Both the position numbers and the translations under genes were made by a program. Below the pieces are notes generated by a model that did no database searches, had not been told where the DNA came from, and saw nothing but the letters and a program-made list of their open reading frames with translations. Positions 13,867-22,494 of a stretch of 35,830 bases of DNA are shown in pieces. Every line of letters starts with the position of its first letter. The first letter of the stretch is position 1. Source of the stretch: Polyrhizophydium stewartii (taxonomy: Eukaryota > Chytridiomycota > Chytridiomycetes > Rhizophydiales); contig JADGIZ010000044.1 in assembly GCA_027604665.1 (NCBI GenBank), positions 1-35,830 on the forward strand. The letters are read 5' to 3'.

Positions 13867-16037
13867 GATGCCCGAGGAAGGCGACAGGCAAAGCGGCGGC
13901 GACGGCCAAGCGCGCGGGGCCGCCGGCGGTGGCGCGGGCGGGGCCGGCGCTGCGGCCACGCCGTCGCCGCGCCGCCGCACACGCAGTGCATCGCTGCCGC
14001 TGCCGCTGCCGGCCCGGGGGCTCGATCGCGCCGCCCCCGGGCCGCCCCAGCCGTGGCCGTCCGAGCCGGCCGACTCCGACGGGGCCACATCGGCCGCCGA
14101 TGCGGCGACGCCGTGCGATGGCCCCGCATCGCCGGACAGCAGCGGCAGCGGATCGCTCGGCGCGCGGGCCCGCGAGCACCAGCCCCGGCAGCCGCCCGCC
14201 GGCCCCGCTGGCCCGGCAAGCGCGCCGCAGCGCTCGCCGAGCCTGCTGCGCCTCCGCTCGGTGTCCAGCTTCCCGCTCTTCCGCCTGTCAGCGAGTAGTC
14301 TGCCGCCGTCGCCGCCCGAGAGCGCATCGCGGCCTGCGCGCGGCATCGCACCGCCGTCGTGCGTGGGGCAGGTCGTGCCGGCGCTGTTCCCGGATGCGCC
14401 CGGCAGCATCGAGCCCGTGCTCAGCTTCCAGGAGCATCTTGCCGAGCTTGCGGCCGCTCTGCAAGCGGCGAGCGGCGCGGCGTGCCTTGTGCCCCCGCCC
14501 CTGCAACAACAGTCTCCGCCCGTATGCGCGGCCGACGATGATGCATGGCATGCCCGCCTGCCCAGGGTGCCCGTCAAGATCGCCATCGTCGGCAAGCGCG
14601 CATCGAGCATGGGATGCATCCTTCTCCGTGGTGCTGACGCCGAGTCCTTTGCGAACAGGCGTGCATGGGTGGTTCCCGCACGAGAGTGTCAGCCCATGGA
14701 TTCACTCGCTGCTCGGGCCTCCAACGGGCACGTCCAAGCGGCTGGTCTCGTTTGCAAGCGCCGCGGTGCGCAAGTGCCTTGCCGCGTCACGTCACACCAA
14801 GTTCGAGTGCACCATTGCGACAATCCCGCTCGAGTGGAACGGCACCGTCGAGGAGCGAGTCGCCGCACATATGGATCAGGTGCACCTGACCGCTCTTCTC
14901 CATCTGCGCCATCTGGCAGCTGACGGCAGTCGCTGCGGCGCAGATCTCGTCGGCATACTCGTCGACGCACTCGGCATCGACCGACGAGCTGCCGAGCCGT
15001 GCAAACCTCGAAGACTTTCGGCCAAATGTGCACGCATCACGCACCAAATCCGTCGATGAGAAGAGTGCCCTGCCCTGGCGAAAGGAGGCGATCGAAGCTG
15101 CCGATCTCGTGTATTTCGTCGGACACAGCCAAGGGTCGATTGTGACCACGATCTTGGTCGCGAGTCTGGTTGACCAGGGCATTCTTGATCCTGCGAGACA
15201 GAACGTGTGTATTCTGGCGCTCGCGGGCATATCCCACGGTGCGTGGTGCAGCACGGAGCATCCTCGTTCTTGCGCATATGCATGCACACTCTTGCTAACT
15301 TGGCTGCGGCTGTTGCGAATGCAGGCCCATTTCCAGGAATCGCCAGCATCGTGCAGTACTTGCAAACGCCGGCATCCGCGCAGCTGTTTGAACTCAACAA
15401 GCCCGAGTCGGCACTCTCTCAGTGCTACAGCACCTCGCTTGCAACGGTGCTGGAACGTGGCTGCCGGCTCGTTGCGGTCGGCAGCTGGATGGACGAGGTC
15501 GTGCCGCTGCATTCGTCGCTGCTGTGCGGATACCGCCACCCACACATCCACCGCGTACTCTTTGTCGAGGACGCAGAGCTCACGGGCGGCAGTTTTATTC
15601 TGCACCTTGCCATCTGGTGCATCCGTCTGCTCAACCGGGGTCTCTCTGACCATGGGTTGATTTACTTTTTGTCGCCGCTGGCTGCTGGGTCGCTGGTGGG
15701 CACCGTGTCGCGCGGCCACACGATCTTGTACGAGGACTTGTGCACGTTCCGCACCGGATTCGAGTTCCTGGTCAAGGAGGTTGGATGCACTGAGACGAAC
15801 AAGCTTATCGAGGTGCCGCTGCCGTCGACCACGGCTGTGCGACCGGATCCGTTTGGGCTGACGTGGGCATTCGCCCGCGTCGTGTCGGATCCTGCCGTGC
15901 GCAGCGACGCGGCCATCTGGGCGTACTTGATTGAGACGCTTGACCGATTCGACAAATGGAATCCGCCTGCGGGTCCGCTCAGAGACGCCAAGGCCCAGCT
16001 TGCACACGGCATCCGCCGCGCGAGCTTCCGCAAGTGA
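13865..16037 (+). CDS. YML020W-like alpha/beta hydrolase fold protein (4 exons, 651 aa)
   Basis: This belongs to a conserved fungal family represented by the uncharacterised yeast protein YML020W; its substrate is unknown. Exons: 13865-14591, 14659-14879, 14944-15238 and 15325-16037, in phase. Family landmarks are VVPALFP, then VPVKIAIVG joined to VHGWFP, LGPPTGTSKRLV, the nucleophile elbow FVGHSQGS (Ser about 378), LALAGISHGPFPG, and a C-terminal block with WMDEVVPLHSSL and HPHIHRVLFVE. The first 160 residues are Ala/Pro/Arg/Ser low complexity. The first intron (14592-14658) has a GC donor. The ATG at 13865 is the only in-frame Met before the conserved part, yet it overlaps the IPO13 start codon, so an extra 5' exon or a shared promoter inside coding sequence is likely. 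A lipase role is only an inference from the fold. Confidence 0.87.
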
Positions 16038-16130
16038 GCGCCATACTTCTCGTGCCGACTCGCCACGAGCGCATACATGCGATCATGCTCCCACAAGCGC
16101 GGATGCAGTGGTTTCAATGAATGGGCTTGG

Positions 16131-16136
16131 TTTATT
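16131..16136 (-). terminator. AATAAA polyadenylation signal of the aminotransferase gene
   Basis: TTTATT on the plus strand reads AATAAA on the minus strand, 27 bases beyond the aminotransferase stop codon. It sits in the 125-base gap between that gene and the convergent hydrolase. Position and sequence are typical of a eukaryotic polyadenylation signal. Confidence 0.6.
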
Positions 16137-16162
16137 GTGAGGCTCGATGGACTGCTGCGTGC

Positions 16163-17621
16163 TCAGGCACTGTTGCCAAAGGCGCGCTGGATGCCCAGCT
16201 CGAGCTTCTTCCACTCGAGCGTGAACACAAGGCGGAACCAGCCGGGCTCCGGGTTGTGGAACGCGAAACCGGGCGAGAGCACAACGCCGCGATCCATCAT
16301 GTCTTTCCAGAGCTTGCTCTCGGCCTCGGTCTTGTCGGCAATCGTCGGATCGAGCATGTGGTGCAGGTCCATGTAAATGAAGAACGTGCTGTCCGAGGCG
16401 AGGTATTTGATGCCGAGCGAGTCGAGCAGCACCGTGGTGCGCTCGTACTGCGCGCGCAGACGCTTCTTGTTCTCGGCCACAAACCAGTCCATCCACTCGG
16501 TGTCGCTCAGCAACCGCGTCATGAGGCGGTCCGAGACTGACGAGATATTGGTCATCAGGCAGAAGTTGCGCATGGCGACTTGGAGGCTCTTGTGGCGCGT
16601 GATGCACACGCCCATGCGGAAACCGTTGAGAGCCAGGTCCTTGGAGATACCCCATAGAACGTGCGTGTTGGTCGGGTCCGGCAGCTCGGGGATCGACAAC
16701 ACTGAGACAAACTCCTTGTCGCCAAAGATGGAGAGGGCGTAAATCTCGTCGACGATGGCGTGGATCTGCTTGTCGGCACACCACTGGAGCAGCTCGAGGA
16801 GATGCTCTTTGCCGATGATCGTGCCTTGCGGGTTCTGCGGGTTGGCGAGGAGGAAGACCTTGACCGCCACACCCTGCTCCGAGGCACGAATCATGGCGGC
16901 ATCGAGGTCTGCGACGGTGACGGTGAAGTCCGACTCGCGACTGGTGGGCACCTCGACGATCTTGGCTTGGGCATACTGGTGGTATGGGGCGGTACGGCGG
17001 GGCGTCAGAGCGGCCGCGCCGTCAGCTGACACACGGGGTTGCGGGTGTGCCGGCCGGCGAGGCGCAGATTGCCGCCCTGTGCAGAGTGGGGATGCACTGG
17101 AGCGACCGCGGGGCCTGGACCCACCATCCTCGTGTCAAAGTCGAAGCCGCCGTAGTACGGCGTCGGGATCAGGACGCCGTCGCCTGGGTTGGTGAGTGCC
17201 TGGATGATGTTGTTGACCGTGGAGGTGCAGCCGGACTGGATCGTGACTTCCTCGGCCGGGTCGATGGGCACGACGGGGTTGAGGTGCCTGTTGAGGAAGG
17301 CGGCGAACAGGTCGTTGGAGCCGTGGAAGAGGCCGTACGAGAGCATCTCGGGCGACACGAGTGCGGCCGAGAGCTCGTTGAGCTGCCGACGGTCTCTTAT
17401 CAGCGGGGCCGAGCCGCCACAGGTGTCGCCACAGCTCTGCAGTCGCAAACCTTGGGCAGTAGCTCCGGTTGCATCAGCTGGTTCTCGGCCGTGCCCAGGT
17501 TGATGACTCCGGTGGGGTTGTTTTCGCTGTAGGGGTTGGAGAGGTAGCGTCGGATGCCAGCGATCAGCGGCTGGTCGATCAGGAACGATGCCTCGGCGAG
17601 CTTGGAGAGCGGCAGCGACAT
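16163..17621 (-). CDS. ACC-synthase-like PLP-dependent aminotransferase, class I (3 exons, 413 aa)
   Basis: Fold-type I PLP enzyme of the 1-aminocyclopropane-1-carboxylate synthase-like group. Exons: 17621-17451, 17382-17125 and 16975-16163, in phase. Recognisable blocks are NPTGVINLGTAENQL near the start, SYGLFHGSNDLF, TIQSGCTSTVNNI, TPYYGGFDFD, ANPQNPQGTIIG (about 187-198), the PLP aspartate in IVDEIYALS (about 219), the Schiff-base lysine in GISKDLALNGFRMG (about 255) and the C-terminal FAFHNPEPGWFRLVF with the carboxylate-binding Arg. Many fungal members are not true ACC synthases, so aminotransferase or C-S lyase activity is equally possible. AATAAA lies just downstream. It diverges from secreted-protein gene A across 265 bases. 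Confidence 0.9.
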
Positions 17622-17886
17622 GGTTGGCGACTTGCAGGCGAAGGCTTCGGCTCTCGGCCCGAAGATGTGTCCCCCGGCCGCTGAAATCAGCCTGACACCG
17701 CTCAGAGGCGCCGGCTCCCTGGGGCAGCGGCGGGGAGGCGTCTACTTCATGGCTCCAGGGCTTGGCATAGAGGCGAGCTTGTGTTTCGCCCGAGGGCATC
17801 TCCGCCTGCGCTGTGTGCGATCTGGAAGGCCTGCGTCGCGATCCAACCGACCCGAAGGCTCAACCACGCTTGTTCACCCACCAAAG
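17622..17886. promoter_or_regulatory. Divergent intergenic region, aminotransferase and small secreted protein A
   Basis: These 265 bases separate two start codons on opposite strands and must hold both promoters. I saw no TATA-like element or known operator. Confidence 0.35.
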
Positions 17887-18267
17887 ATGCGCCTGAAAGC
17901 AATCGTTTTGGCTGCCGCCGCTCAAGTTGCGGTGCCCGCGGCGCTCGGCAGGCCTGCTACGGACTCGGCGACGGCTTGTAGGCGCCGCATGCCGCGAGAC
18001 GTGATTGCACCGGTGGACTGACCCCTTGCAGCGGCTGAGATCGAATCATCGCCCGTTGCAGCCGGTGGTCACGGCGGGGCCGCGACTTCGCAGACGGCCA
18101 CGGCGACGCAGATGATCACGGCAGTCTCGCAAGCGACGCCGGCAGCGGGTGGTCAGACGCATGCAAGCAGCGCACGGCCGCGAGGAGCCGATCCTCACAC
18201 GCGGCTCGGGATGGGCCTGCTGACGATTGTGTTTGCCGCACTGGCAAGCCTGCTCTCGCAAGTGTGA
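17887..18267 (+). CDS. Small secreted, probably GPI-anchored protein A (2 exons, 108 aa)
   Basis: Unrecognised family. Exons 17887-17977 and 18032-18267 are joined by a 54-base intron in phase 1 with a CTGAC branch-like site. The first exon encodes a classical signal peptide (MRLKAIVLAAAAQVAVPAAL). The mature part is Ala/Ser/Thr/Gly-rich with no cysteine, and the last 18 residues (LLTIVFAALASLLSQV) form a hydrophobic tail after a charged stretch, as in GPI-attachment signals. The organisation matches protein B downstream, with the signal peptide on its own exon, a phase-1 intron, then low complexity and a hydrophobic tail. I infer a cell-surface or wall protein. Confidence 0.65.
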
Positions 18268-18359
18268 TGCGACAAACGGAACTAGCAGAGGGTGTGCGAG
18301 CAGACGATGTGCGCTCTTGCTTGTGCCGTACTGCCCGGTGGCCGCCTGACCGGCGGCCA

Positions 18360-18365
18360 AATAAA
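18360..18365 (+). terminator. AATAAA polyadenylation signal of protein A gene
   Basis: AATAAA lies 93 bases after the protein A stop codon on the coding strand. It is the only such hexamer in this spacer. Confidence 0.5.
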
Positions 18366-18557
18366 CATTGAGCCCTCCACACCCTTATCTCTGTTTGCCC
18401 GACGCTGCCCGCTGCGTTGCGCTGGGCGGCGATCGCAGCAGCTGTTGATGTGGGAGACTTCCACGCAAACACGGGCCAAGTGGATGCACGCGTGAAGGCA
18501 TGGACGCGGGCGTGGGAGACAACCTGCCCACGGCAGATCCACGCGACGCCGACGTGG

Positions 18558-18565
18558 TGACGTCA
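18558..18565. promoter_or_regulatory. TGACGTCA (CRE/ATF-type) palindrome
   Basis: A perfect TGACGTCA octamer lies 12 bases upstream of a TATA-like CATAAAAG and about 150 bases upstream of the protein B start. Such octamers bind bZIP factors of the CREB/ATF class in fungi and animals. Activity here is an inference from position. Confidence 0.5.
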
Positions 18566-18577
18566 ACACGGCGCCGA

Positions 18578-18585
18578 CATAAAAG
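18578..18585 (+). promoter_or_regulatory. TATA-like box of secreted protein B
   Basis: CATAAAAG stands alone in GC-rich sequence about 128 bases before the ATG, which suits a TATA element for a strongly expressed gene. Confidence 0.45.
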
Positions 18586-18667
18586 CCGGGGCGGGCGGAC
18601 GGGCGTTGAGCGTCCACAGCAAGCAAGCCCCGCAAGCAAGCCCTACAAGCCAGTACTCACCCAGGAA

Positions 18668-18670
<3 letters not shown>

Positions 18671-18702
<32 letters not shown>
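18671..18702 (+). repeat. (AC)16 microsatellite in the protein B leader
   Basis: Sixteen uninterrupted AC units end 10 bases before the protein B ATG, within the presumed 5' untranslated leader. Length variation here could alter transcription or translation; that is an inference. Confidence 0.9.
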
Positions 18703-18704
<2 letters not shown>

Positions 18705-18712
18705 TCAGAACC

Positions 18713-19316
18713 ATGCTCCTCAAGGCCCTTCTCGTTGCCGCTGCCGTCGCCTCGCCCGCATCGGCCTTCATCCGCCGTGATGGTGGGTTACTCGCGCGGA
18801 TGCCGTGCGGCAGCACACCATCGCTCGAGTGCTGACGGCGCTGCAGGATACAACCCGTCGTCGAGCTCGACCACCTCCTCGTCCGTCGAGGGCTATAAGG
18901 GCAAGCCGACGGCCGGAGCTCCAGCGGATGACGCCCCGCTCACGGCCTCCTCGTCGGACGCGGCATCGTCGACCGTCGGCTACTACAAGGAAACGGTCGT
19001 GATCACAAGCACGGTCGCAGCTCAGGAGACGCCCATTTACACGCCCATCTACACGCCCATCTACACGCCGGTCGTGACCCCTGGCACCTCGGGCTCGTCC
19101 TCGGGCTCGTCCTCGGGCTCGTCCTCGGGCTCGTCGTCAGGCTCGTCGTCTGGGTCGGGCTCGTCATCGGGCTCGTCGTCCAGCTCCTCGTCGTCCAGCT
19201 CCTCGTCGGGCTCGTCAAGCGGCACGACCGTCACCAACTCGGCGCTTCGCATGCCGTCGGCGAGCACGATGGTGATTGCCGCCGTGTCCGCAGCCATGTT
19301 CATCGGGTTCTTCTGA
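18713..19316 (+). CDS. Serine-rich secreted, probably GPI-anchored cell-surface protein B (2 exons, 179 aa)
   Basis: Unrecognised family. Exons 18713-18782 and 18847-19316 are joined by a 64-base phase-1 intron with a CTGAC branch site. The first exon encodes a signal peptide (MLLKALLVAAAVASPASA). The mature protein has an SSSSTTSSS run, three tandem PIYT units, a long GSSS-type serine/glycine stretch, then a hydrophobic C-terminus (VIAAVSAAMFIGFF) typical of GPI signals. There are no cysteines. This is the layout of fungal wall mannoproteins and adhesin stalks, with heavy O-glycosylation expected. A CRE-like site, TATA-like box and AC tract lie upstream, suggesting regulated, strong expression. 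Confidence 0.75.
19029..19064 (+). repeat. Three 12-base units coding TPIY
   Basis: Three near-identical 12-base units (ACGCCCATCTAC type) encode tandem TPIY within protein B, immediately before the serine/glycine stretch. Confidence 0.85.
19089..19221 (+). repeat. Degenerate TCGGGCTCGTCC minisatellite coding GSSS
   Basis: Tandem copies of a 12-base unit encode SGSS-type repeats in protein B and decay into serine runs toward the 3' end. Such coding minisatellites in fungal surface proteins commonly vary in copy number. Confidence 0.85.
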
Positions 19317-20293
19317 GCGAAAACCCACGCGCTTTGTGGCACGCACGCACGTGCCCGTAAACACACCCTCACCAACTCGGGGTGGATCACCAGCCAAAAT
19401 ACAGGCTGTATTGCATGCAAAATCTTAGACAAAAGTGTGCCGACACACCTTTGCTGGTGCATTTGCGGTAGATATTGGCTTCGCTGTTCAACCCGACCGC
19501 ACGCCGCCGCCGCCGCTGTTGGCGCCGCGGCAGCTTGGATCTCGGTCGCATTGTGCTTGAGCGTCGGCAAGAGTGGCAGATCTCGAGGCAAGCGCGCCAC
19601 CATCCAGATCCGTTCACAAACCCATACCACCCAACGCGTCAAAATTGTCATTCATGCGCGCCACACACACACACACACCCATTCACACAAACACAAACAC
19701 CATTTTACCACTCTCGCAAACGTGGAGATAAACAAGGAAGCACACCATTTCGGCAATGAGGCCCCAACATCAGCTTTCTTCATCCAATCCACGAGGTGGC
19801 GCGACCCAGATCTCCGTCTGCCAAAAGCCTCGCCCAGCACCCATCCATCCACCGGCCGCACAGCCCCCCAACCAATGAGCCGCCGTCCTTGTCATGGCAC
19901 AGCCCGCTGCGGATTCGGATGCGGATGCGAGGGCCTAAACACACGGCGACAGGACACCGGACGCTCTATTGGAGACAAAGAGCCAAAGGGCGAGAGGAGT
20001 TGTGCGTGTGAGACGAGGACAGGTGTGACCCAGAAGTTCGGGGAAAGGGGAGGGAAAATGGCAACAGAAAGATGCGCGCGCGCTTGAGGCAAGATTTGTG
20101 TGTGAGTGAAGAAAGGTGCGTTGCAATTGTGGATCCGAAAAAAAAAGGTGTGTAAGTGTTGTGGTGATTTGACCGAGCGGGTGTGTTGATGTCGGGGTGT
20201 GTGTGAAAGCAGAGCAGCAACAGAGTTGAGCAGCGAGCAGCCGAACGGGAGTGGGGTGGGTGACAGACGGCAAGCGTGGACGAGGCTCTAGGA
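19317..20293. other. Convergent intergenic region, protein B and GT2
   Basis: Nearly 1 kb without a recognisable gene between two convergent 3' ends. It has a CA-rich stretch near 19662-19705 and an A10 run near 20139. Open frames here are low complexity and match nothing I know. Confidence 0.45.
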
Positions 20294-22099
20294 TTAGTGG
20301 TGGGCGGCGCTCGCTGCGGGCGGCAGGGCAAAGTCCATGCTTGCGCTGGGCACGATGCCCGACTCGGCGTCGTAGTCGTTCTCGCCGTCGCTGAGCTCGG
20401 ACGAGAGCGTGGAGCGCGCGGGCTTGTGCTGGCGCCACATGGTGGGCGAGAACAGAGACGGCGACACGGGTCCGCTCGAGGGCAGGTTCGAGTCGTCAAA
20501 GTCGTAGAAGCCCGAGTCGCCGCGCGACGAGATGGTGCTCTTGCCGTCTGCCTCTTCTGCGACAGAGAGCGGAGCACCTGCGCGCGGTGGCCGCAAGCCG
20601 CGTGCTGTTGACGATGCGGCAGCGGCGGCGGCGGCAGAGGCAGCGGATGCGCCTTGGCCTGCGTCGGCAAACGAGAGGCGCACCAGCGGCACGGACGCCG
20701 GGTCGACGGTGACGGCCTCGAGCGACTCCGAGTCGAGGCCGGCCGACATGGGCGCAATGTCCTGGTGGTTCTTGGGGACCTGGGGCTTTGCGGCGACGAC
20801 GTAGTCGAGGCGGTCGGTGAAGAGCTGCATAATGTGCGCCTGGATCTGAGGTGCTGCGAGGATATAGATACCGCAGATGGGGAGAGCGGCCCAGTCGAGC
20901 AGGTTGACGAACGAGCGGGTGTAGCTGAGCTGCGGGCGCTTGCCGAGGGGCTGAACGCGCTGGCCGCTGCCGGGGCGGACCTGCTCGCGCAAGGACCAGA
21001 TCCAGCGCTCGGTCGAGACCCAGTAGTAGTATTTCTCGTAGTAGATGGCCATGCAGATGGACGGCAGGGCCGAGAAGATGCGCATGTAGCCGCCGAGGCC
21101 GGTGGCGAGCTGGACGTAAGGGTGAACCTCCTGATCCGAGAGCAGCGACCAGAAGCTCGAGGCAAAGGGCGAGGGCGAATTGGCGACGGGCAGAGTGAGC
21201 GAGGTGATGAAGACGAGCATAAAGACCTGGCCCATGATGATGTTTGCCTCGAAGACGCGGTGGAAGAGATGCAGGATCTTTGTGACCGAGATCTGGATGT
21301 CCTGGCTGCCGCGGGTCTGGTCGGAGCGGATCAGGGGGACCTCCTGCAGCTGGCCGCCGGGGGCGTCGTATCCGGGGGCGCAGAGCGCAAAGAGGGCGCG
21401 GCGGATGATGTAGCCCACGTCGAGCGAGCCCCACATGTGGCGCTTGGACTGCTGGTAGCGGTCCCAGAGGCTCTTGACCCAGGTGTCGCCCTGGACGTCG
21501 CACTGGGAGGCGGGCGAGAAGATGGGCGTGGTGATGAGCCGGCCCTCGGTGGCGTAGAAGCACTTGAGGAACATGTGCATGTCCTCGCCGATAGAGGTGG
21601 GGTCCGTGTCCCAGAAGCCGGCGTCGATGGCGAGGTTGAGCGAGAGCGAGTAGGCGGAGCAGGGGATCTTGACGGGCGAGTCCGGGTGCATGTTTCCAAT
21701 GACGCCTGCGGACCAGACCATGTCTGCGGTGCGCACGACCATGGGGACGTCGCCCGAGTTGCGGTCAAAGACGGTCGAGGGCACAAACATCATGATGCGG
21801 CGGTCCTCTGGCTTTGCGACGGCGTAGTGGTAGGCGATGGCGGTGAAGTAGTCCTGGGCGAAGGCGGTGTCGGCGTCCATGACGGTGAGGATCTCGCGCG
21901 AGCGCGACGAGGGCGACGAGCGGCGGGCCATCTCGCGGGCGGCCCACGAGACGTTGCTGGACTTGCCGCGGGCCTCGCCGGGGATGCCGGCGGGGTGCAC
22001 GGTGAAGGTCATGTCGTAGAACTGGTCCTGGTACTGGCGCATGAGCGTGTGTGCCTTGACCTCGCACTCCTTCTCCGAGGCCTCCATGGCCAGGCAGAT
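20294..22099 (-). CDS. Fungal membrane glycosyltransferase family 2 protein, 5' part missing
   Basis: The 601-codon last exon of a fungal GT2 membrane protein (Glyco_trans_2_3-like). Seen in order: GKSSNVSWAAREM, the metal-binding VMDADT, SAYSLSLNLAIDAGFWD, the catalytic GEDMHMF, and QQSKRHMWGSLDVGY, where a Q/RxxRW-like motif would be expected. Three or four membrane spans follow (for example IIMGQVFMLVFITSLTLPV), then an Ala/Ser-rich cytoplasmic tail. The exon begins after a good acceptor (GTTTCAG) with ICLAMEASEKE. Relatives begin earlier with the nucleotide-binding start of the GT-A fold (an IPNYKE-type motif). I find no such exon on this strand up to 23.4 kb, so the gene is truncated here. 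It is not a chitin synthase. The sugar donor and product are unknown. Confidence 0.82.
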   Translation of the reverse strand: MCLAMEASEKECEVKAHTLMRQYQDQFYDMTFTVHPAGIPGEARGKSSNVSWAAREMARRSSPSSRSREILTVMDADTAFAQDYFTAIAYHYAVAKPEDRRIMMFVPSTVFDRNSGDVPMVVRTADMVWSAGVIGNMHPDSPVKIPCSAYSLSLNLAIDAGFWDTDPTSIGEDMHMFLKCFYATEGRLITTPIFSPASQCDVQGDTWVKSLWDRYQQSKRHMWGSLDVGYIIRRALFALCAPGYDAPGGQLQEVPLIRSDQTRGSQDIQISVTKILHLFHRVFEANIIMGQVFMLVFITSLTLPVANSPSPFASSFWSLLSDQEVHPYVQLATGLGGYMRIFSALPSICMAIYYEKYYYWVSTERWIWSLREQVRPGSGQRVQPLGKRPQLSYTRSFVNLLDWAALPICGIYILAAPQIQAHIMQLFTDRLDYVVAAKPQVPKNHQDIAPMSAGLDSESLEAVTVDPASVPLVRLSFADAGQGASAASAAAAAAASSTARGLRPPRAGAPLSVAEEADGKSTISSRGDSGFYDFDDSNLPSSGPVSPSLFSPTMWRQHKPARSTLSSELSDGENDYDAESGIVPSASMDFALPPAASAAHH

Positions 22100-22136
22100 C
22101 TGAAACGGGGGAGGGACGGCGGGGAAACACTTGTCG

Positions 22137-22385
22137 TCAGCGGCAGGCGGGCACAGGCGCGGCGGCCGCGGCGTCCCAGCCGACGCTCGAGTTGATCACG
22201 ACGCGGGCGCCCGGCGCGAGCGCTGTGCCGGGCGGCGCGGCGACCAGCACGCCCGCGCCGTCGGCGCCCAGCACGGAGCCGTCGACCACGGCCGGGTACT
22301 GCCGCTCGCGGATGAACACGTCGCGGTGGTTGAGCGCCGCCGCGTGCAGCCGCACCACCGCCCGCGCCGCGCCGTCCGCGCCCGC
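22137..22385 (-). pseudogene. Orphan N-terminal fragment of an MDR-type quinone oxidoreductase
   Basis: The minus-strand frame contains AVVRLHAAALNHRDVFIRE, QYP, LGADGAGVLVA and ARVVINSSVGW. This is the GroES-like N-terminal domain of the zinc-type or YogA-like alcohol dehydrogenase and quinone reductase family. A stop follows at 22137. The rest of that domain, the Rossmann domain and the usual first strand are absent. The next recognisable sequence on this strand is the GT2 exon, 37 bases away. A weak GT donor (GTGCCC) after the AAAAP codons would splice the fragment in frame to GT2 across 55 bases, so a chimeric transcript cannot be excluded. Confidence 0.65.
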
Positions 22386-22494
22386 CGCCGCCGGCCTGGA
22401 CCCGCGTTCCTGCCACGACCCGCGCGACACGGGCTCCTCCCGCTCATTGCCCGCCGACGGCGCCGACGACAACGACCCCGCCGCCCACGCCGCC

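Larger units (their letters stand above)
18268..18712. other. Spacer between secreted proteins A and B
   Basis: Contains the AATAAA signal of gene A and the promoter of gene B (CRE-like site, TATA-like box and CA tract, listed separately). No coding region was recognised. Confidence 0.5.

Noticed and set aside
13061..14351. Separate exportin-like gene upstream of IPO13
   Set aside because: The fragments splice in phase into the IPO13 N-terminus, giving one 947-residue protein.
17026..17120. Alternative aminotransferase intron using the CAG at 17026
   Set aside because: Phase can be made to fit, but the 16976-17124 intron has a better donor, a CTGAC-type branch site and gives the expected family sequence.
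18671..18702. CRISPR or telomere-like repeat
   Set aside because: Simple AC dinucleotide run with no spacers; a microsatellite in a eukaryotic leader.
19437..20087. Plus-strand 216-codon frame after protein B
   Set aside because: Low complexity, several His/Thr repeats from the CA-rich DNA, no start context or family.
20294..22099. Chitin synthase
   Set aside because: Lacks the chitin synthase EDR and QRRRW motifs; has DADT, GED and QQSKRHMW of a different fungal GT2 group.
20654..22195. 513-codon plus-strand frame
   Set aside because: Antisense to the GT2 exon, Gly/Asp/Val biased composition, no domain; the minus-strand GT2 reading is clearly real.
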